The notes beneath the pieces are model-generated. The model saw nothing but the letters and a program-made list of their open reading frames with translations. It was not told where the DNA came from and ran no database searches. Positions 17,547 through 25,883 of a DNA stretch of 39,497 nt are shown here, piece by piece (position 1 is the stretch's first letter; each line of letters opens with the position of its first letter). Origin of the DNA: an uncultured Pelagibacteraceae bacterium (lineage in GTDB: Bacteria > Pseudomonadota > Alphaproteobacteria > Pelagibacterales > Pelagibacteraceae); contig CACGZG010000002.1 of the NCBI GenBank assembly GCA_902577525.1, forward strand, positions 83,222 to 122,718, written 5' to 3'. A program made the translations under genes and the position numbers.

Positions 17547-18620
17547 TTATAATTTTACACCTGCACCTTTTAGAAACTTTGCTTTTTCATCTAAGGGCCA
17601 TCTTGGTTTTGCAGGGTAATCTAAATTATTAAATTGTTTTAATTTAAACTTTTCTAAACCAACAACAGCAATCATTGCTGCATTATCCCCACATAATTCA
17701 ATTGGAGGAAAGATAGGTTCATAACTTTTGTCTTTACAAAGATTAATTAGCATATCCCTAATTTTTTTATTTGCTGCAACGCCACCCGCAACGACAAATT
17801 TATTTTCTTTTGGTTTAACTGTATTTTCAAATTCAGTAAAAGCTATTTTAGTTTTTTTGTACAAAATTTCTATTACAGTTTTTTGGAATGAAGCTGCAAG
17901 ATCAAATTTTTCTTGTTCTGTTTTAATTTCTTTTGAGACCTTTAAAATTGCTGTTTTTAGTCCTGCAAAAGATAAATTACACCCGCCCTTATTAAATATT
18001 GGTTTTGGTAAATTATATCTATGTGGATCTCCTTTTTCTGCTAAAATTTCTATTTGTGGTCCACCAGGAAATTCTATACCTAGAAGCTTTGCGGTTTTAT
18101 CATACGCCTCGCCAATAGCATCATCAATAGTTGTACCAAGTCTTTTATACTCACCTAAATTCTTAACACTTAAATATTGTGAATGTCCTCCTGAAATTAG
18201 TAAAAGTAAGTATGGATAATTTATTTTTGAATTTAATTTTGGACTTAATGCGTGACCTTCTAAATGATTTACAGCTATGAATGGTTTGTTTATTGATGCC
18301 GCAAAAGCTTTTCCAAAACTTAAACCAACTGAAAGACAAACAACTAATCCAGGTCCAGCAGTTGATGCTACTGCATCTATTTCTTTAATTTCGACTCCAC
18401 TATCCTCAATTGCTTTTTTTACAATCCAATCGATCTTTTCTATGTGTGATCGGGCCGCAAGTTCAGGCACAACTCCCCCAAATTCTTTGTGGACATCTAT
18501 TTGACTTGAAATGATATTCGATAAAATAATCGGATAGCCATTGTCATTTTCTGTCAATATCGATGCAGCTGTTTCGTCACAACTAGTTTCAATTCCTAGA
18601 ATAAAGGGTTTTTTACTCAT
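17547..18620 (-). CDS. tsaD: TsaD, tRNA N6-threonylcarbamoyladenosine transferase
   Basis: Catalytic subunit that transfers threonylcarbamoyl to A37 of ANN-decoding tRNAs. At 357 residues it is an ASKHA-fold protein. ILGIETSCDETAAS is the N-terminal phosphate motif; AVNHLEGHALSP holds the H-x-x-x-H metal ligands; LLISGGHSQ and FPGGPQIE follow; VAGGVAANKKIRDML and LCGDNAAMIA form the nucleotide site with the third metal ligand. It is divergent from hemC across 56 nt. A 163-residue antisense frame inside is a shadow. Confidence 0.97.
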   Translation of the reverse strand: MSKKPFILGIETSCDETAASILTENDNGYPIILSNIISSQIDVHKEFGGVVPELAARSHIEKIDWIVKKAIEDSGVEIKEIDAVASTAGPGLVVCLSVGLSFGKAFAASINKPFIAVNHLEGHALSPKLNSKINYPYLLLLISGGHSQYLSVKNLGEYKRLGTTIDDAIGEAYDKTAKLLGIEFPGGPQIEILAEKGDPHRYNLPKPIFNKGGCNLSFAGLKTAILKVSKEIKTEQEKFDLAASFQKTVIEILYKKTKIAFTEFENTVKPKENKFVVAGGVAANKKIRDMLINLCKDKSYEPIFPPIELCGDNAAMIAVVGLEKFKLKQFNNLDYPAKPRWPLDEKAKFLKGAGVKL

Positions 18621-18676
18621 TCAAATAGTTTTTAATAATTGTACAATCTCGTTACAAAAAAGAAATAAATTTATTG
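18621..18676. promoter_or_regulatory. tsaD/hemC divergent promoter region with palindrome
   Basis: 56 nt separate the starts of tsaD (-) and hemC (+). A perfect 10-nt palindrome ATTGTACAAT lies at 18638-18647. TTGTAC-like -35 elements can be drawn on both strands through it, so the two promoters must overlap. Whether the palindrome is an operator or chance in AT-rich DNA cannot be decided here. Confidence 0.35.
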
Positions 18677-19594
18677 ATGAGTAGAAATATTATTATCGGA
18701 TCAAGAGGTAGTGAATTAGCATTACTTTATGCAAAAAAAGCAAAAGATAGTATTATAAAAAACACAGACTTAAGTGATGATGAAATTTTAATTAAAAGTA
18801 TAACTACCGATGGTGATCAGGTAAAAAATGTTAGACTATCTGAATTTGGAGGTAAAGGTTTATTTTCAAGTAACATTGAAAAAGAGCTTCAAAATAGAAA
18901 AATTGACATAGCAGTTCATGCTTTAAAAGATTTACCTGCTATTGAAACAAAAGGTTTGATGACTAATTTTTTTTTAGAAAGAAATGATCCAAGAGAAATT
19001 TTAATATCAAAAAACAAAAAAAAATTAAAAGAATTAGAACTGAACTCAATTATTGGAACTTCTTCATATAGAAGAGAATTTCAAATTAAAAAGATTAGAC
19101 CTGATCTTAATTGTAAACTAATTAGAGGCAACATAGATACAAGGATTAAAAAATTAAAAGAAGGTAAATACGATGCAATAATTCTTTCATATGCAGGAAT
19201 TAAATATTTACAACTCGAAAATCAAATTTCTGAAATATTTACAACTGAAGAATTAATCCCAAGTGCAGGACAAGGAATAATTGCACTTCAATGTAGAGAA
19301 GATGATCAAAAAACAATTTCATTGTTAAAAAAAGTAAATCACACAGAAACTTTTAAAAGAGCTAATGCAGAAAGAAATATTTTAAAAGTTTTAGAAGGCG
19401 ATTGTGAAACAGCTGTTGGTGCACATTCTATAATTGATGGAAATAATATTATTGTTGAAGCTGAACTTTTTTCTTTAGATGGCTTAAAAAGATTTTATGA
19501 AAAAAGATCAGAAAAAATCCAAAAATTTAAAGAAATTGGTAACGAAATTGGTCAAATCTTAAAAAAAAAATCAAATAATTCATATAAGAAATAA
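18677..19594 (+). CDS. hemC: HemC, hydroxymethylbilane synthase
   Basis: Polymerises four porphobilinogen molecules into hydroxymethylbilane for haem synthesis. At 305 residues it has usual length. IIGSRGSELALLYAKK opens domain 1; VHALKDLP holds the catalytic Asp region; GTSSYRRE and RGNIDTRIKKL bind substrate; LEGDCETAVGAHS carries the Cys that anchors the dipyrromethane cofactor. ATG 18677 is taken in preference to the TTG one codon upstream. hemD follows after 1 nt. Confidence 0.97.
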   Translation: MSRNIIIGSRGSELALLYAKKAKDSIIKNTDLSDDEILIKSITTDGDQVKNVRLSEFGGKGLFSSNIEKELQNRKIDIAVHALKDLPAIETKGLMTNFFLERNDPREILISKNKKKLKELELNSIIGTSSYRREFQIKKIRPDLNCKLIRGNIDTRIKKLKEGKYDAIILSYAGIKYLQLENQISEIFTTEELIPSAGQGIIALQCREDDQKTISLLKKVNHTETFKRANAERNILKVLEGDCETAVGAHSIIDGNNIIVEAELFSLDGLKRFYEKRSEKIQKFKEIGNEIGQILKKKSNNSYKK

Positions 19595-19595
19595 T

Positions 19596-20294
19596 ATGCA
19601 TATTTTATTAACAAGACAATTGGAGGATTGTTCAGAAATGATTCTCAAATTTAAATCATTAGGACATCAAGTTTCTCATCTTCCATTATTGATAATTGAA
19701 AAAATGAGTTATGAAGATATTAATTTTTCTGATTATGGTGGAATCATTTTTACAAGTGCAAATGCAATTAAATATTTAAATTTAAATAATCTTGATAAGA
19801 ATATATTGTGTTTTTGTGTTGGGGACATTACTGAAAAAAAAGCTAGAAGTCTTGGTTTTCAAAAAACAATCGCTGCTGAAGGGAATGTTTTAAACTTAAA
19901 AGAATTAATTCTACAAAACTATGAAATTAAAGATAAACCGCTCCTTTACATAAGTGGCGAAACAATTTCAGTTGATTTAGATGTGCAGTTATCAAAGGAA
20001 GGATATAATGTTAAAAGAATTATTAATTATAGAGTAACACATAATCAAAAATTTGATGAGAATTTTGTTAAAGATTTAAAAGAAAATGTGCCTGAAATGG
20101 TTTATGTTTATTCACAAAACAGTGCCTCAAGTTTTTTAAATTTTATTAAGATTCATCAATTAGAAAATATATGGATGAATACTAATTTAATGTGTATAGG
20201 TGAAAAAACATCGTCTATACTTAATGAAATTAAATGGAAAAAAATATTTCTTTTTAATCCTGGAGAAGAGGAATTTTTATTATATAAAATTTGA
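19596..20294 (+). CDS. hemD: HemD, uroporphyrinogen-III synthase
   Basis: Cyclises hydroxymethylbilane with inversion of ring D. 232 residues, typical two-domain length. This family is poorly conserved, but ILLTRQLEDCSEM, the GIIFTSANAIKYL segment and VYVYSQNSASSFLNFI match its recurrent positions. Direct adjacency to hemC supports the call. The TGA stop (20292-20294) is 2 nt before the mscS ATG. Confidence 0.9.
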   Translation: MHILLTRQLEDCSEMILKFKSLGHQVSHLPLLIIEKMSYEDINFSDYGGIIFTSANAIKYLNLNNLDKNILCFCVGDITEKKARSLGFQKTIAAEGNVLNLKELILQNYEIKDKPLLYISGETISVDLDVQLSKEGYNVKRIINYRVTHNQKFDENFVKDLKENVPEMVYVYSQNSASSFLNFIKIHQLENIWMNTNLMCIGEKTSSILNEIKWKKIFLFNPGEEEFLLYKI

Positions 20295-20296
20295 TT

Positions 20297-21382
20297 ATGG
20301 AATTAATAAATAATTTTACAGAAATATTTTTGTCAGTCTGGAATAAAGGGATACTTGGCGTAGATATTTTTCAAATATTGATTGGGATAGGAATTTTTCT
20401 AATTTTCTTAATTTTCAGAGGTTTAATAAGTAAACTAATTATTAAAAAATTAGAAATTATTTCAAAAAGAACAACAAATAAATTAGACGATACTTTTGTA
20501 CATGCTTTAACTGGACCAGCTAGATTTTTACCCGTAGTTCTAGGTTTTTTTATCGCAAGCTATTACATGACATTTTCAATTGAAGGAAGAGAAGTTGTTG
20601 ACACCATAAATAGAACATTAATTACAATTTTGATTTTTTGGATTATCCACCAGATTATTGAGCCAGTCTCATATATCTTAAGTGGTCTTGATAAACTTCT
20701 AACAAGAGAGTTAATCGGATGGATTATCAAATCATTAAAGATACTAATTTTTATCTTAGGTTTAGCAGCAGTATTAGAATTATGGGGTATAAAAATTGGA
20801 CCAATAATTGCTGGATTAGGTTTATTTGGGGTAGCCGTAGCTCTTGGAGCTCAAGATTTATTTAAAAATTTAATATCAGGAATTTTAGTTCTTGTAGAGA
20901 AAAGATTTAAAATTGGTGATTGGATTCTAGTTGATGGAATTATTGAGGGAATAGTAGAAAAAATTGGTTTTAGATCCACTACGATTAGAAAATTTGATAA
21001 ATCTTTAGCAATAATTCCAAATTTTCAATTTGCAGAAAATGCAGTAATTAATATTAGTGAAACTTCAAATTGGTTAATAAGTTGGATAATAACCCTTCAG
21101 TATGACACTACTGTAGATCAACTAAAAACTATTAGAAATCAAATTGAGGAACATATTAACAAGAGCGAGGATTTTAACACAAGTATTGGAGTTGCGGTAA
21201 GAGTAGATAAATTTTCAGATAGCTCAATAGACATGTATGTTCGTTGTTTTACAAAAACAGATAGTTGGAATGATTGGTTATCAGTTAAAGAGCGTTTAGC
21301 TATTGCAATTAAACAAATAGTAGAAAACAATAAAGCCTCTTTCGCTTTTCCAAGCCAGTCTATTTATGTAGAAAAAAAATGA
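20297..21382 (+). CDS. mscS: MscS-type mechanosensitive channel
   Basis: Inner-membrane tension-gated channel that releases solutes on osmotic downshock. 361 residues with about four N-terminal hydrophobic segments, the last of which is the pore helix (GLFGVAVALGAQDLFKNLISG). The beta domain follows with FKIGDWILVDGIIEGIVEKIGFRSTTIR and IIPNFQFAENAVINIS, the strongest family signature. ATG 20297 is used; a TTG two codons earlier overlaps the hemD stop. It overlaps the downstream yggT start by 4 nt (ATGA). Assignment to mscS versus another small MscS paralogue is by fold. Confidence 0.93.
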   Translation: MELINNFTEIFLSVWNKGILGVDIFQILIGIGIFLIFLIFRGLISKLIIKKLEIISKRTTNKLDDTFVHALTGPARFLPVVLGFFIASYYMTFSIEGREVVDTINRTLITILIFWIIHQIIEPVSYILSGLDKLLTRELIGWIIKSLKILIFILGLAAVLELWGIKIGPIIAGLGLFGVAVALGAQDLFKNLISGILVLVEKRFKIGDWILVDGIIEGIVEKIGFRSTTIRKFDKSLAIIPNFQFAENAVINISETSNWLISWIITLQYDTTVDQLKTIRNQIEEHINKSEDFNTSIGVAVRVDKFSDSSIDMYVRCFTKTDSWNDWLSVKERLAIAIKQIVENNKASFAFPSQSIYVEKK

Positions 21383-21669
21383 TTGCTTTATTTTATTTAG
21401 TTTTGCAATTGTTAAAACTTTACTCTTATGTAGTTATTGCGAACGTCATAATAAGCTGGTTAATCGCATTTAATATTTTAAATACTCAAAATAGATTTGT
21501 ATTTATTATATTAGATTTTACTTACAGACTGACAGAGCCTTTTTTAAACAGAATAAGAAGATTTCTTCCTAATTTAGGTGCTCTGGATATATCCCCAATA
21601 ATTTTACTTCTATTGATTTGGTTCATAGAAATGTGTATGAAGCTCTACATTGCACCAATGATATTTTAA
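21379..21669 (+). CDS. yggT: YggT family membrane protein
   Basis: 96 residues with two membrane helices (about 8-30 and 70-92). The connecting region IDFTYRLTEPFLNRIRRFLPNLGALDISPI is the textbook YggT signature (LTEP...R.R..P...G.DISP). Family function is not well established; links to osmotic tolerance and cell-envelope assembly have been suggested. Tight coupling with mscS (ATGA overlap) fits an osmotic theme. folD starts 8 nt after the stop. Confidence 0.94.
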   Translation: MIALFYLVLQLLKLYSYVVIANVIISWLIAFNILNTQNRFVFIILDFTYRLTEPFLNRIRRFLPNLGALDISPIILLLLIWFIEMCMKLYIAPMIF

Positions 21670-21677
21670 AAAAATTT

Positions 21678-22523
21678 ATGATTTTAATTGACGGAAAAAA
21701 AGAGGCAGCACTTTTAAGAGAGGAATTAAAAAAAGAGGTGTCAGAATTAAAAGCAAAATATAATAAAGTACCTGGATTGACAGTAATTCTAATTGGCGAT
21801 TTAACTCCAAGTCAAATTTATGTTCGAAATAAAGAAAAATCAGCTAATGAAGTTGGTCTCAAATCTGATGTTATAAAATATCCAGATTCAGTAGAGGAAA
21901 AGGTTGTTTTAGATAAAATAGAGGAACTAAATAAAGATAAAACAGTATCTGGTATTTTAGTTCAGCTACCACTACCTAAACATATAGATAAACAAAAAGT
22001 TATTGAGGCCATTAATCCATCAAAAGATGTAGATGGTTTTCATCCAATGAACGTTGGAAATCTTTCGTCTGGTTATGAAAGTTCGGTACCATGTACACCA
22101 TTAGGTTGTTATTTATTAATTAAAAAAATAGAACCTAATTTAAGTGGAAAGAAGGCAGTCGTAGTTGGTAGATCAAACTTGAATGGTAAACCAATGACTC
22201 AACTTCTTTTGAAAGAAAATTGTACTGTAACAATAACTCATTCTAAAACAAAAGATTTAAAAGCTGAATGTCTCGAAGCAGATATTATTGTTGCAGCAGT
22301 TGGAATCCCAGAATTAGTAAAAGGTGATTGGGTGAAAAAAGATAGCATTGTAATTGATGTCGGCATAAATAAAACAGATAAAGGTATTGTTGGAGATGTA
22401 GCTTTTAATGAAGTTTCAAAAAATGCAAAAGCTTTAACACCTGTTCCTGGCGGTGTTGGACCGATGACTATTGCTTGTTTACTTAAAAATACAATCGACT
22501 GTTTCAAAAGATCGCAAATATAA
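21678..22523 (+). CDS. folD: FolD, methylene-THF dehydrogenase/cyclohydrolase
   Basis: Bifunctional enzyme interconverting 5,10-methylene-, 5,10-methenyl- and 10-formyl-tetrahydrofolate; it supplies the formyl group used by PurH. 281 residues, normal length. YVRNKEKSANEVG contains the catalytic Tyr and Lys, GILVQLPLPKHID and KDVDGFHPMNVG bind folate, AVVVGRSNLNGKP is the NADP loop, and TPVPGGVGPMTIA closes the enzyme. ATG 21678 starts MILIDGKKEAA; a 20-residue upstream extension from 21618 lies within yggT and is rejected. Confidence 0.97.
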   Translation: MILIDGKKEAALLREELKKEVSELKAKYNKVPGLTVILIGDLTPSQIYVRNKEKSANEVGLKSDVIKYPDSVEEKVVLDKIEELNKDKTVSGILVQLPLPKHIDKQKVIEAINPSKDVDGFHPMNVGNLSSGYESSVPCTPLGCYLLIKKIEPNLSGKKAVVVGRSNLNGKPMTQLLLKENCTVTITHSKTKDLKAECLEADIIVAAVGIPELVKGDWVKKDSIVIDVGINKTDKGIVGDVAFNEVSKNAKALTPVPGGVGPMTIACLLKNTIDCFKRSQI

Positions 22524-22560
22524 CGATTAAATCGCTAAAAAATATTTGATAGGTTGAGTT

Positions 22561-22764
22561 ATGAAAAAACCTAAATATCCATATAGAATAGCAATCATAA
22601 TGGGTATACTAACTATCCCACCAATTGGTGCCACTCAGTTGGGATGGTACCTTTATGATCAACAAACTGGATTTGATTATGGTATGATTGTAGGAACTTT
22701 TTCAGTAATATTTGCAGCATGGCTAATGTATGAAAAAAAATGGAGAGAGGAAGATGAGGATTAG
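22561..22764 (+). CDS. Small two-helix membrane protein
   Basis: 67 residues, family not recognised. Two hydrophobic segments, IAIIMGILTIPPIGATQLGWYLY (about 10-32) and MIVGTFSVIFAAWLMYE (about 41-57), flanked by a basic N-terminus (KKPKYPYR) and an acidic tail (KKWREEDED). The charge pattern suggests the N-terminus faces the cytoplasm. It lies 37 nt after folD and 3 nt before the SHOCT-domain gene, with which it is probably co-expressed. Confidence 0.8.
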   Translation: MKKPKYPYRIAIIMGILTIPPIGATQLGWYLYDQQTGFDYGMIVGTFSVIFAAWLMYEKKWREEDED

Positions 22765-22767
22765 TTA

Positions 22768-23031
22768 ATGGAAAAAATTATTTTTTTTGGTTTGGTAATT
22801 CCGATTCTTGGATTTGTTTTATATTTAGGTGCTACAGCTATCATGAAAGGTTTTAGTGCCAAAAGTGCAAACAAAGCCAATGAAATTAGTGAAAATGAGA
22901 AAATTGATGTTCCGTCAGATGATGGAAATAACCTTAGTGATGAAATTGAAAGACTAAATCAACTTTTGAATGATGGTATTTTAACTCAAGAAGAATTCGA
23001 AAAAGCTAAAAAAAAACTATTAGATAATTAA
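22768..23031 (+). CDS. Membrane-anchored SHOCT domain protein
   Basis: 87 residues. A single N-terminal membrane helix (about 4-26) is followed by a polar linker and a C-terminal SHOCT motif: EIERLNQLLNDGILTQEEFEKAKKKLL (about 60-86), matching the L..L...G.IT..EFe..K..LL pattern. SHOCT is a short oligomerisation-type module usually at protein ends. Its partner is unknown; the preceding two-helix protein is the obvious candidate. Its stop codon shares TTAA with the convergent metallo-hydrolase gene. Confidence 0.85.
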   Translation: MEKIIFFGLVIPILGFVLYLGATAIMKGFSAKSANKANEISENEKIDVPSDDGNNLSDEIERLNQLLNDGILTQEEFEKAKKKLLDN

Positions 23032-24101
23032 TTATAGTTAAGTAATTTCTTTAATGATCCAAACTCACCTATTTTATAAATTATAGCATTCTCTTTTTTG
23101 AAACCATATTTTTCTGCACTAGCTTTGAATCTTACTGGCGGCTCCATAATCGGCTCTAAAGACAAAACAAAAGTTCCCCAATGCATTCCAATTACTTTTT
23201 TACTTTTTAAGTTTTGAGCAACTTCTAAAGCTTCTTCAGGATTAGTATGATAAACCGATTTATCTTTATAAGGCATTATTGGGTAAAAATTATAAGCACC
23301 TATATTTATAAATGTTAAATCAATTGGGCCATATTTATTACCTATATCTTTATAAATATCTCCGATACCAGTATCACACGTAAATAAAATTTTTTTTCCA
23401 TTGTATTCAATCAAAAAATTTCCCCATAGTGATTTGTTTGTATCTGTTAGACTTCTTTTTGACCAATGAACAGCAGGTAAAAATGTAACTTTTAAATTAT
23501 CATTAATCTTAATTTCATCATACCAATCCATTTCATTAACATCTTTATATCTTTTAAAATATTTACTTAGTTTTAGTGGGAGTAAAACTTTTGCATTTTT
23601 ATATGGAAATTTTCTAATAGTAGACATGTCTTGATGATCGTAATGATTATGAGTAAGTAAAAATAAATCTATTTTTGGGATTTCATTAAGTTTTAAAGCT
23701 GGTTCGGTAAATCTATCTGGTCCAAAGATTAAGGGACCTGCATTTTTTGAGAACACTGGATCAGTAATTATTGTTGTATCTCCAAGCTTAATTAAAAAAG
23801 TAGCATGACCTATCCAAGCAACATAATCATCTTCTTGATATTTTTTTAGATCTGATAAAACTTTTTTTTTCTCCACAACATGTTCTTTAGGTACCGTCAT
23901 ATCAAGCTTCTTTTTTTCTTGATTAAATATTTTGTAAGACCATTTAACATTAGGATCTCTTTTTGGTGACCCCTCAGGGTTTCTAAAAGTTCCATCTGGC
24001 AGATGATGATAAGGTTTTTCCATTGCAATACTTAAACAATTATAAAAAAAAATTCCAATTAAAATTAATGAAATACGAATTAACTTTTTTCCATTAACCA
24101 T
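23028..24101 (-). CDS. Exported MBL-fold metallo-hydrolase (NAPE-PLD/UlaG-like)
   Basis: 357 residues. The N-terminal hydrophobic stretch (RISLILIGIFFYNCLSIA) is a signal peptide or anchor; a Cys within it could be a lipobox, but the context is weak. The hydrolase domain has WIGHATFLI, TDPVF, LLTHNHYDHQDM (the H-x-H-x-D-H zinc motif), LPAVHWSKR and GMHWGTF, as in NAPE-PLD/RomA-like enzymes. Substrate unknown; a phospholipid head-group or phosphodiester is possible by family. The start overlaps the end of the sugar dehydrogenase gene by 22 nt. All zinc ligands appear intact. Confidence 0.88.
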   Translation of the reverse strand: MVNGKKLIRISLILIGIFFYNCLSIAMEKPYHHLPDGTFRNPEGSPKRDPNVKWSYKIFNQEKKKLDMTVPKEHVVEKKKVLSDLKKYQEDDYVAWIGHATFLIKLGDTTIITDPVFSKNAGPLIFGPDRFTEPALKLNEIPKIDLFLLTHNHYDHQDMSTIRKFPYKNAKVLLPLKLSKYFKRYKDVNEMDWYDEIKINDNLKVTFLPAVHWSKRSLTDTNKSLWGNFLIEYNGKKILFTCDTGIGDIYKDIGNKYGPIDLTFINIGAYNFYPIMPYKDKSVYHTNPEEALEVAQNLKSKKVIGMHWGTFVLSLEPIMEPPVRFKASAEKYGFKKENAIIYKIGEFGSLKKLLNYN

Positions 24102-25144
24102 AAACTATCTCCTGCTAAAAAATAAATTTTTCCATTATTTGGATGAACCTGTATATCTCTTATTCTACCAATTTTACCTTTAAAAATTATCATTTCTTTT
24201 ACATTTGATAAGTCAGTGAATATTAATTTCCTAAGGGATTGATCTTTAAGAGAAGTTATTAAAGCATGTCCATTCCATTCGCTGAATTCTTTACCCTTAT
24301 AAATAGTTATTGCACTTGTTGCGATAGAAGGTACCCAATAGTGTATTGCTTTTGTAAAACCTGGTTTCCATTTTGGACCAATTGGAATACCAGAGTAATT
24401 TGTACCTCCCCACCCTAGAATTTTCCATCCATAGTTTTCACCTTTTTTTGCTTCACCAAACCAATCACCACCTCTTGCACCATGGTTGCTCATATAAATT
24501 TTTTTATCAAATGGTGATAAAGTTAAACCTTGAGGATTTCTAATTCCTATTTGATAAATTTCTGGTAACCAATCAGATTTTCCTTGAAATTTTGGGTTAT
24601 CTTTAGGAATGCTTCCATCAATATTAATTCTAATAATACTTCCAGGATGTTTTGTTGGATCTTGTGCAATCATTCCTTCTCCTCTTTCACCAGCTGAAGC
24701 AAATAAGAAATTATCTTTAATCGCTAATCTTGACCCAAAGTGATATCCTGAATTAATCGGTGGGTTTGCCTGAAAAATATTTTTAAAATTTAATTTTTTT
24801 TTATCAAATTTTGCTTTGGCTATTGAAGTACTGGTTTTTCCAGCTCCTCTATTTTCTGAATAAGAAATATAAACAAAACTATCTTTTAATAGAACATCTA
24901 ACAAGCCTCCCTGACCATGTTCTAGATAATTAAGATTATGATTAACTTCAGAGATTTTTTTAGAATTAAGATTAATCAACTTAATTTTCCCACTCTTTTC
25001 TGTGATCAATAGTTCATTATTATTGATGAATGTAGAGCCCCATGGGTCGTTTAAATCTATAATTTTTTTAAAAATGAGATTTTCTGCAAATGAAACATTT
25101 ATAGAAATTAAAAATAAAAATATGGAAATAAAAAATTTTCTCAC
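24080..25144 (-). CDS. PQQ-dependent sugar dehydrogenase-like protein (YliI/Asd type)
   Basis: Periplasmic six-bladed beta-propeller of the glucose/sorbosone dehydrogenase family. A GTG start at 25144 is chosen because it gives a clean signal peptide (VRKFFISIFLFLISINVSFA) and lies 1 nt past the SDR stop; an ATG at 25171 would overlap the SDR. Mature motifs are NDPWGSTFINNNELLITEKSG, EHGQGGLLDVLL with the likely catalytic His, GIRNPQGLTLSP and HGARGGDWFGEAKKGENYGW. Length is 354 residues. Substrate (aldose sugars) and PQQ use are by family; no PQQ synthesis genes are in view. Confidence 0.9.
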   Translation of the reverse strand: MRKFFISIFLFLISINVSFAENLIFKKIIDLNDPWGSTFINNNELLITEKSGKIKLINLNSKKISEVNHNLNYLEHGQGGLLDVLLKDSFVYISYSENRGAGKTSTSIAKAKFDKKKLNFKNIFQANPPINSGYHFGSRLAIKDNFLFASAGERGEGMIAQDPTKHPGSIIRINIDGSIPKDNPKFQGKSDWLPEIYQIGIRNPQGLTLSPFDKKIYMSNHGARGGDWFGEAKKGENYGWKILGWGGTNYSGIPIGPKWKPGFTKAIHYWVPSIATSAITIYKGKEFSEWNGHALITSLKDQSLRKLIFTDLSNVKEMIIFKGKIGRIRDIQVHPNNGKIYFLAGDSLWLMEKS

Positions 25145-25145
25145 T

Positions 25146-25856
25146 TTAAGAAAGTTTTGATCTTCCACCATCAACGGCAATAATCTGACCAGTAACCCAT
25201 GAACTGTCGTCAGTAATGAGAAATTTTGCAAGAGAAGCCGAGTCTTTTCCTTCACCCAATCTTTTTAAAGGATGAGCTTTTGCTATTCCATCTGCTAATG
25301 CTTTATTTTTTAACATTGGCTCTGCAATCTTTGAATTAGTTAAACTTGGTGCAATACAGTTCACTCTAATATTTGGAGCAAATTCAGCTGCTAGTGAAAC
25401 AGTCAATCCCTCAACGGCGGCTTTAGCTGAAGCAATTATTGCATGATTAGTAAATCCTCGTTGTGCTGCAACGGTAGAGAATAAAACCACTGAACCTTTA
25501 TTTCTTTTTAAACTTTCTTGATAACCTTTAATAACTTCAACTGCTGAATAGAGATTTAATTTCATACATTTATTAAAATCATTTTCATTAACCATTCTCA
25601 AAGGTTTTAAGTCTATTGAACCAACACAATAAGCGACACCTTTTATATCTGAAATGTCATTTTTAACTTTTTCTATAAATCCATCTTCTAAAACATCAGC
25701 AATTGTAAAAGTACAACCAAGTTTTTCTGAAATACTTTTTGTTTCATTTTGATTTCTGCCAACTAAATGAATAGAATTTCCCGAGTTTACCAATTGTTCA
25801 GCTAAACTTGATCCGATTGAACCTGTCGCACCAAAAATTAGATATTTTTCTGACAT
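25146..25856 (-). CDS. SDR family oxidoreductase
   Basis: 236-residue short-chain dehydrogenase. IFGATGSIGSSLAEQL is the TGxxxGxG cofactor loop. YCVGSID corresponds to the NNAG region, here altered. SVVLFSTVAAQRGFTNHAIIASAKAA holds the Ser; the Tyr of the usual YxxxK is replaced (H-A-I-I-A-S-A-K), so the Lys is retained without the Tyr. RVNCIAPSLTNS and GQIIAVDGG follow. The missing catalytic Tyr leaves the activity uncertain. It is divergent from the photolyase with only 27 nt between starts, and such SDR-photolyase pairs recur in marine bacteria as I recall. Confidence 0.9.
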   Translation of the reverse strand: MSEKYLIFGATGSIGSSLAEQLVNSGNSIHLVGRNQNETKSISEKLGCTFTIADVLEDGFIEKVKNDISDIKGVAYCVGSIDLKPLRMVNENDFNKCMKLNLYSAVEVIKGYQESLKRNKGSVVLFSTVAAQRGFTNHAIIASAKAAVEGLTVSLAAEFAPNIRVNCIAPSLTNSKIAEPMLKNKALADGIAKAHPLKRLGEGKDSASLAKFLITDDSSWVTGQIIAVDGGRSKLS

Positions 25857-25883
25857 AAAAAAATTTATTAGTTATATTTAACT

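Noticed and set aside
17728..18219. 163-residue plus-strand frame within tsaD
   Set aside because: Antisense to a conserved enzyme, no family motif, no ribosome-binding site; arises from codon bias of tsaD.
23028..24101. Metallo-hydrolase as a beta-lactamase resistance gene
   Set aside because: The fold is MBL but the sequence follows NAPE-PLD/UlaG-like hydrolases with WIGHATFLI and GMHWGTF, not class B beta-lactamases.
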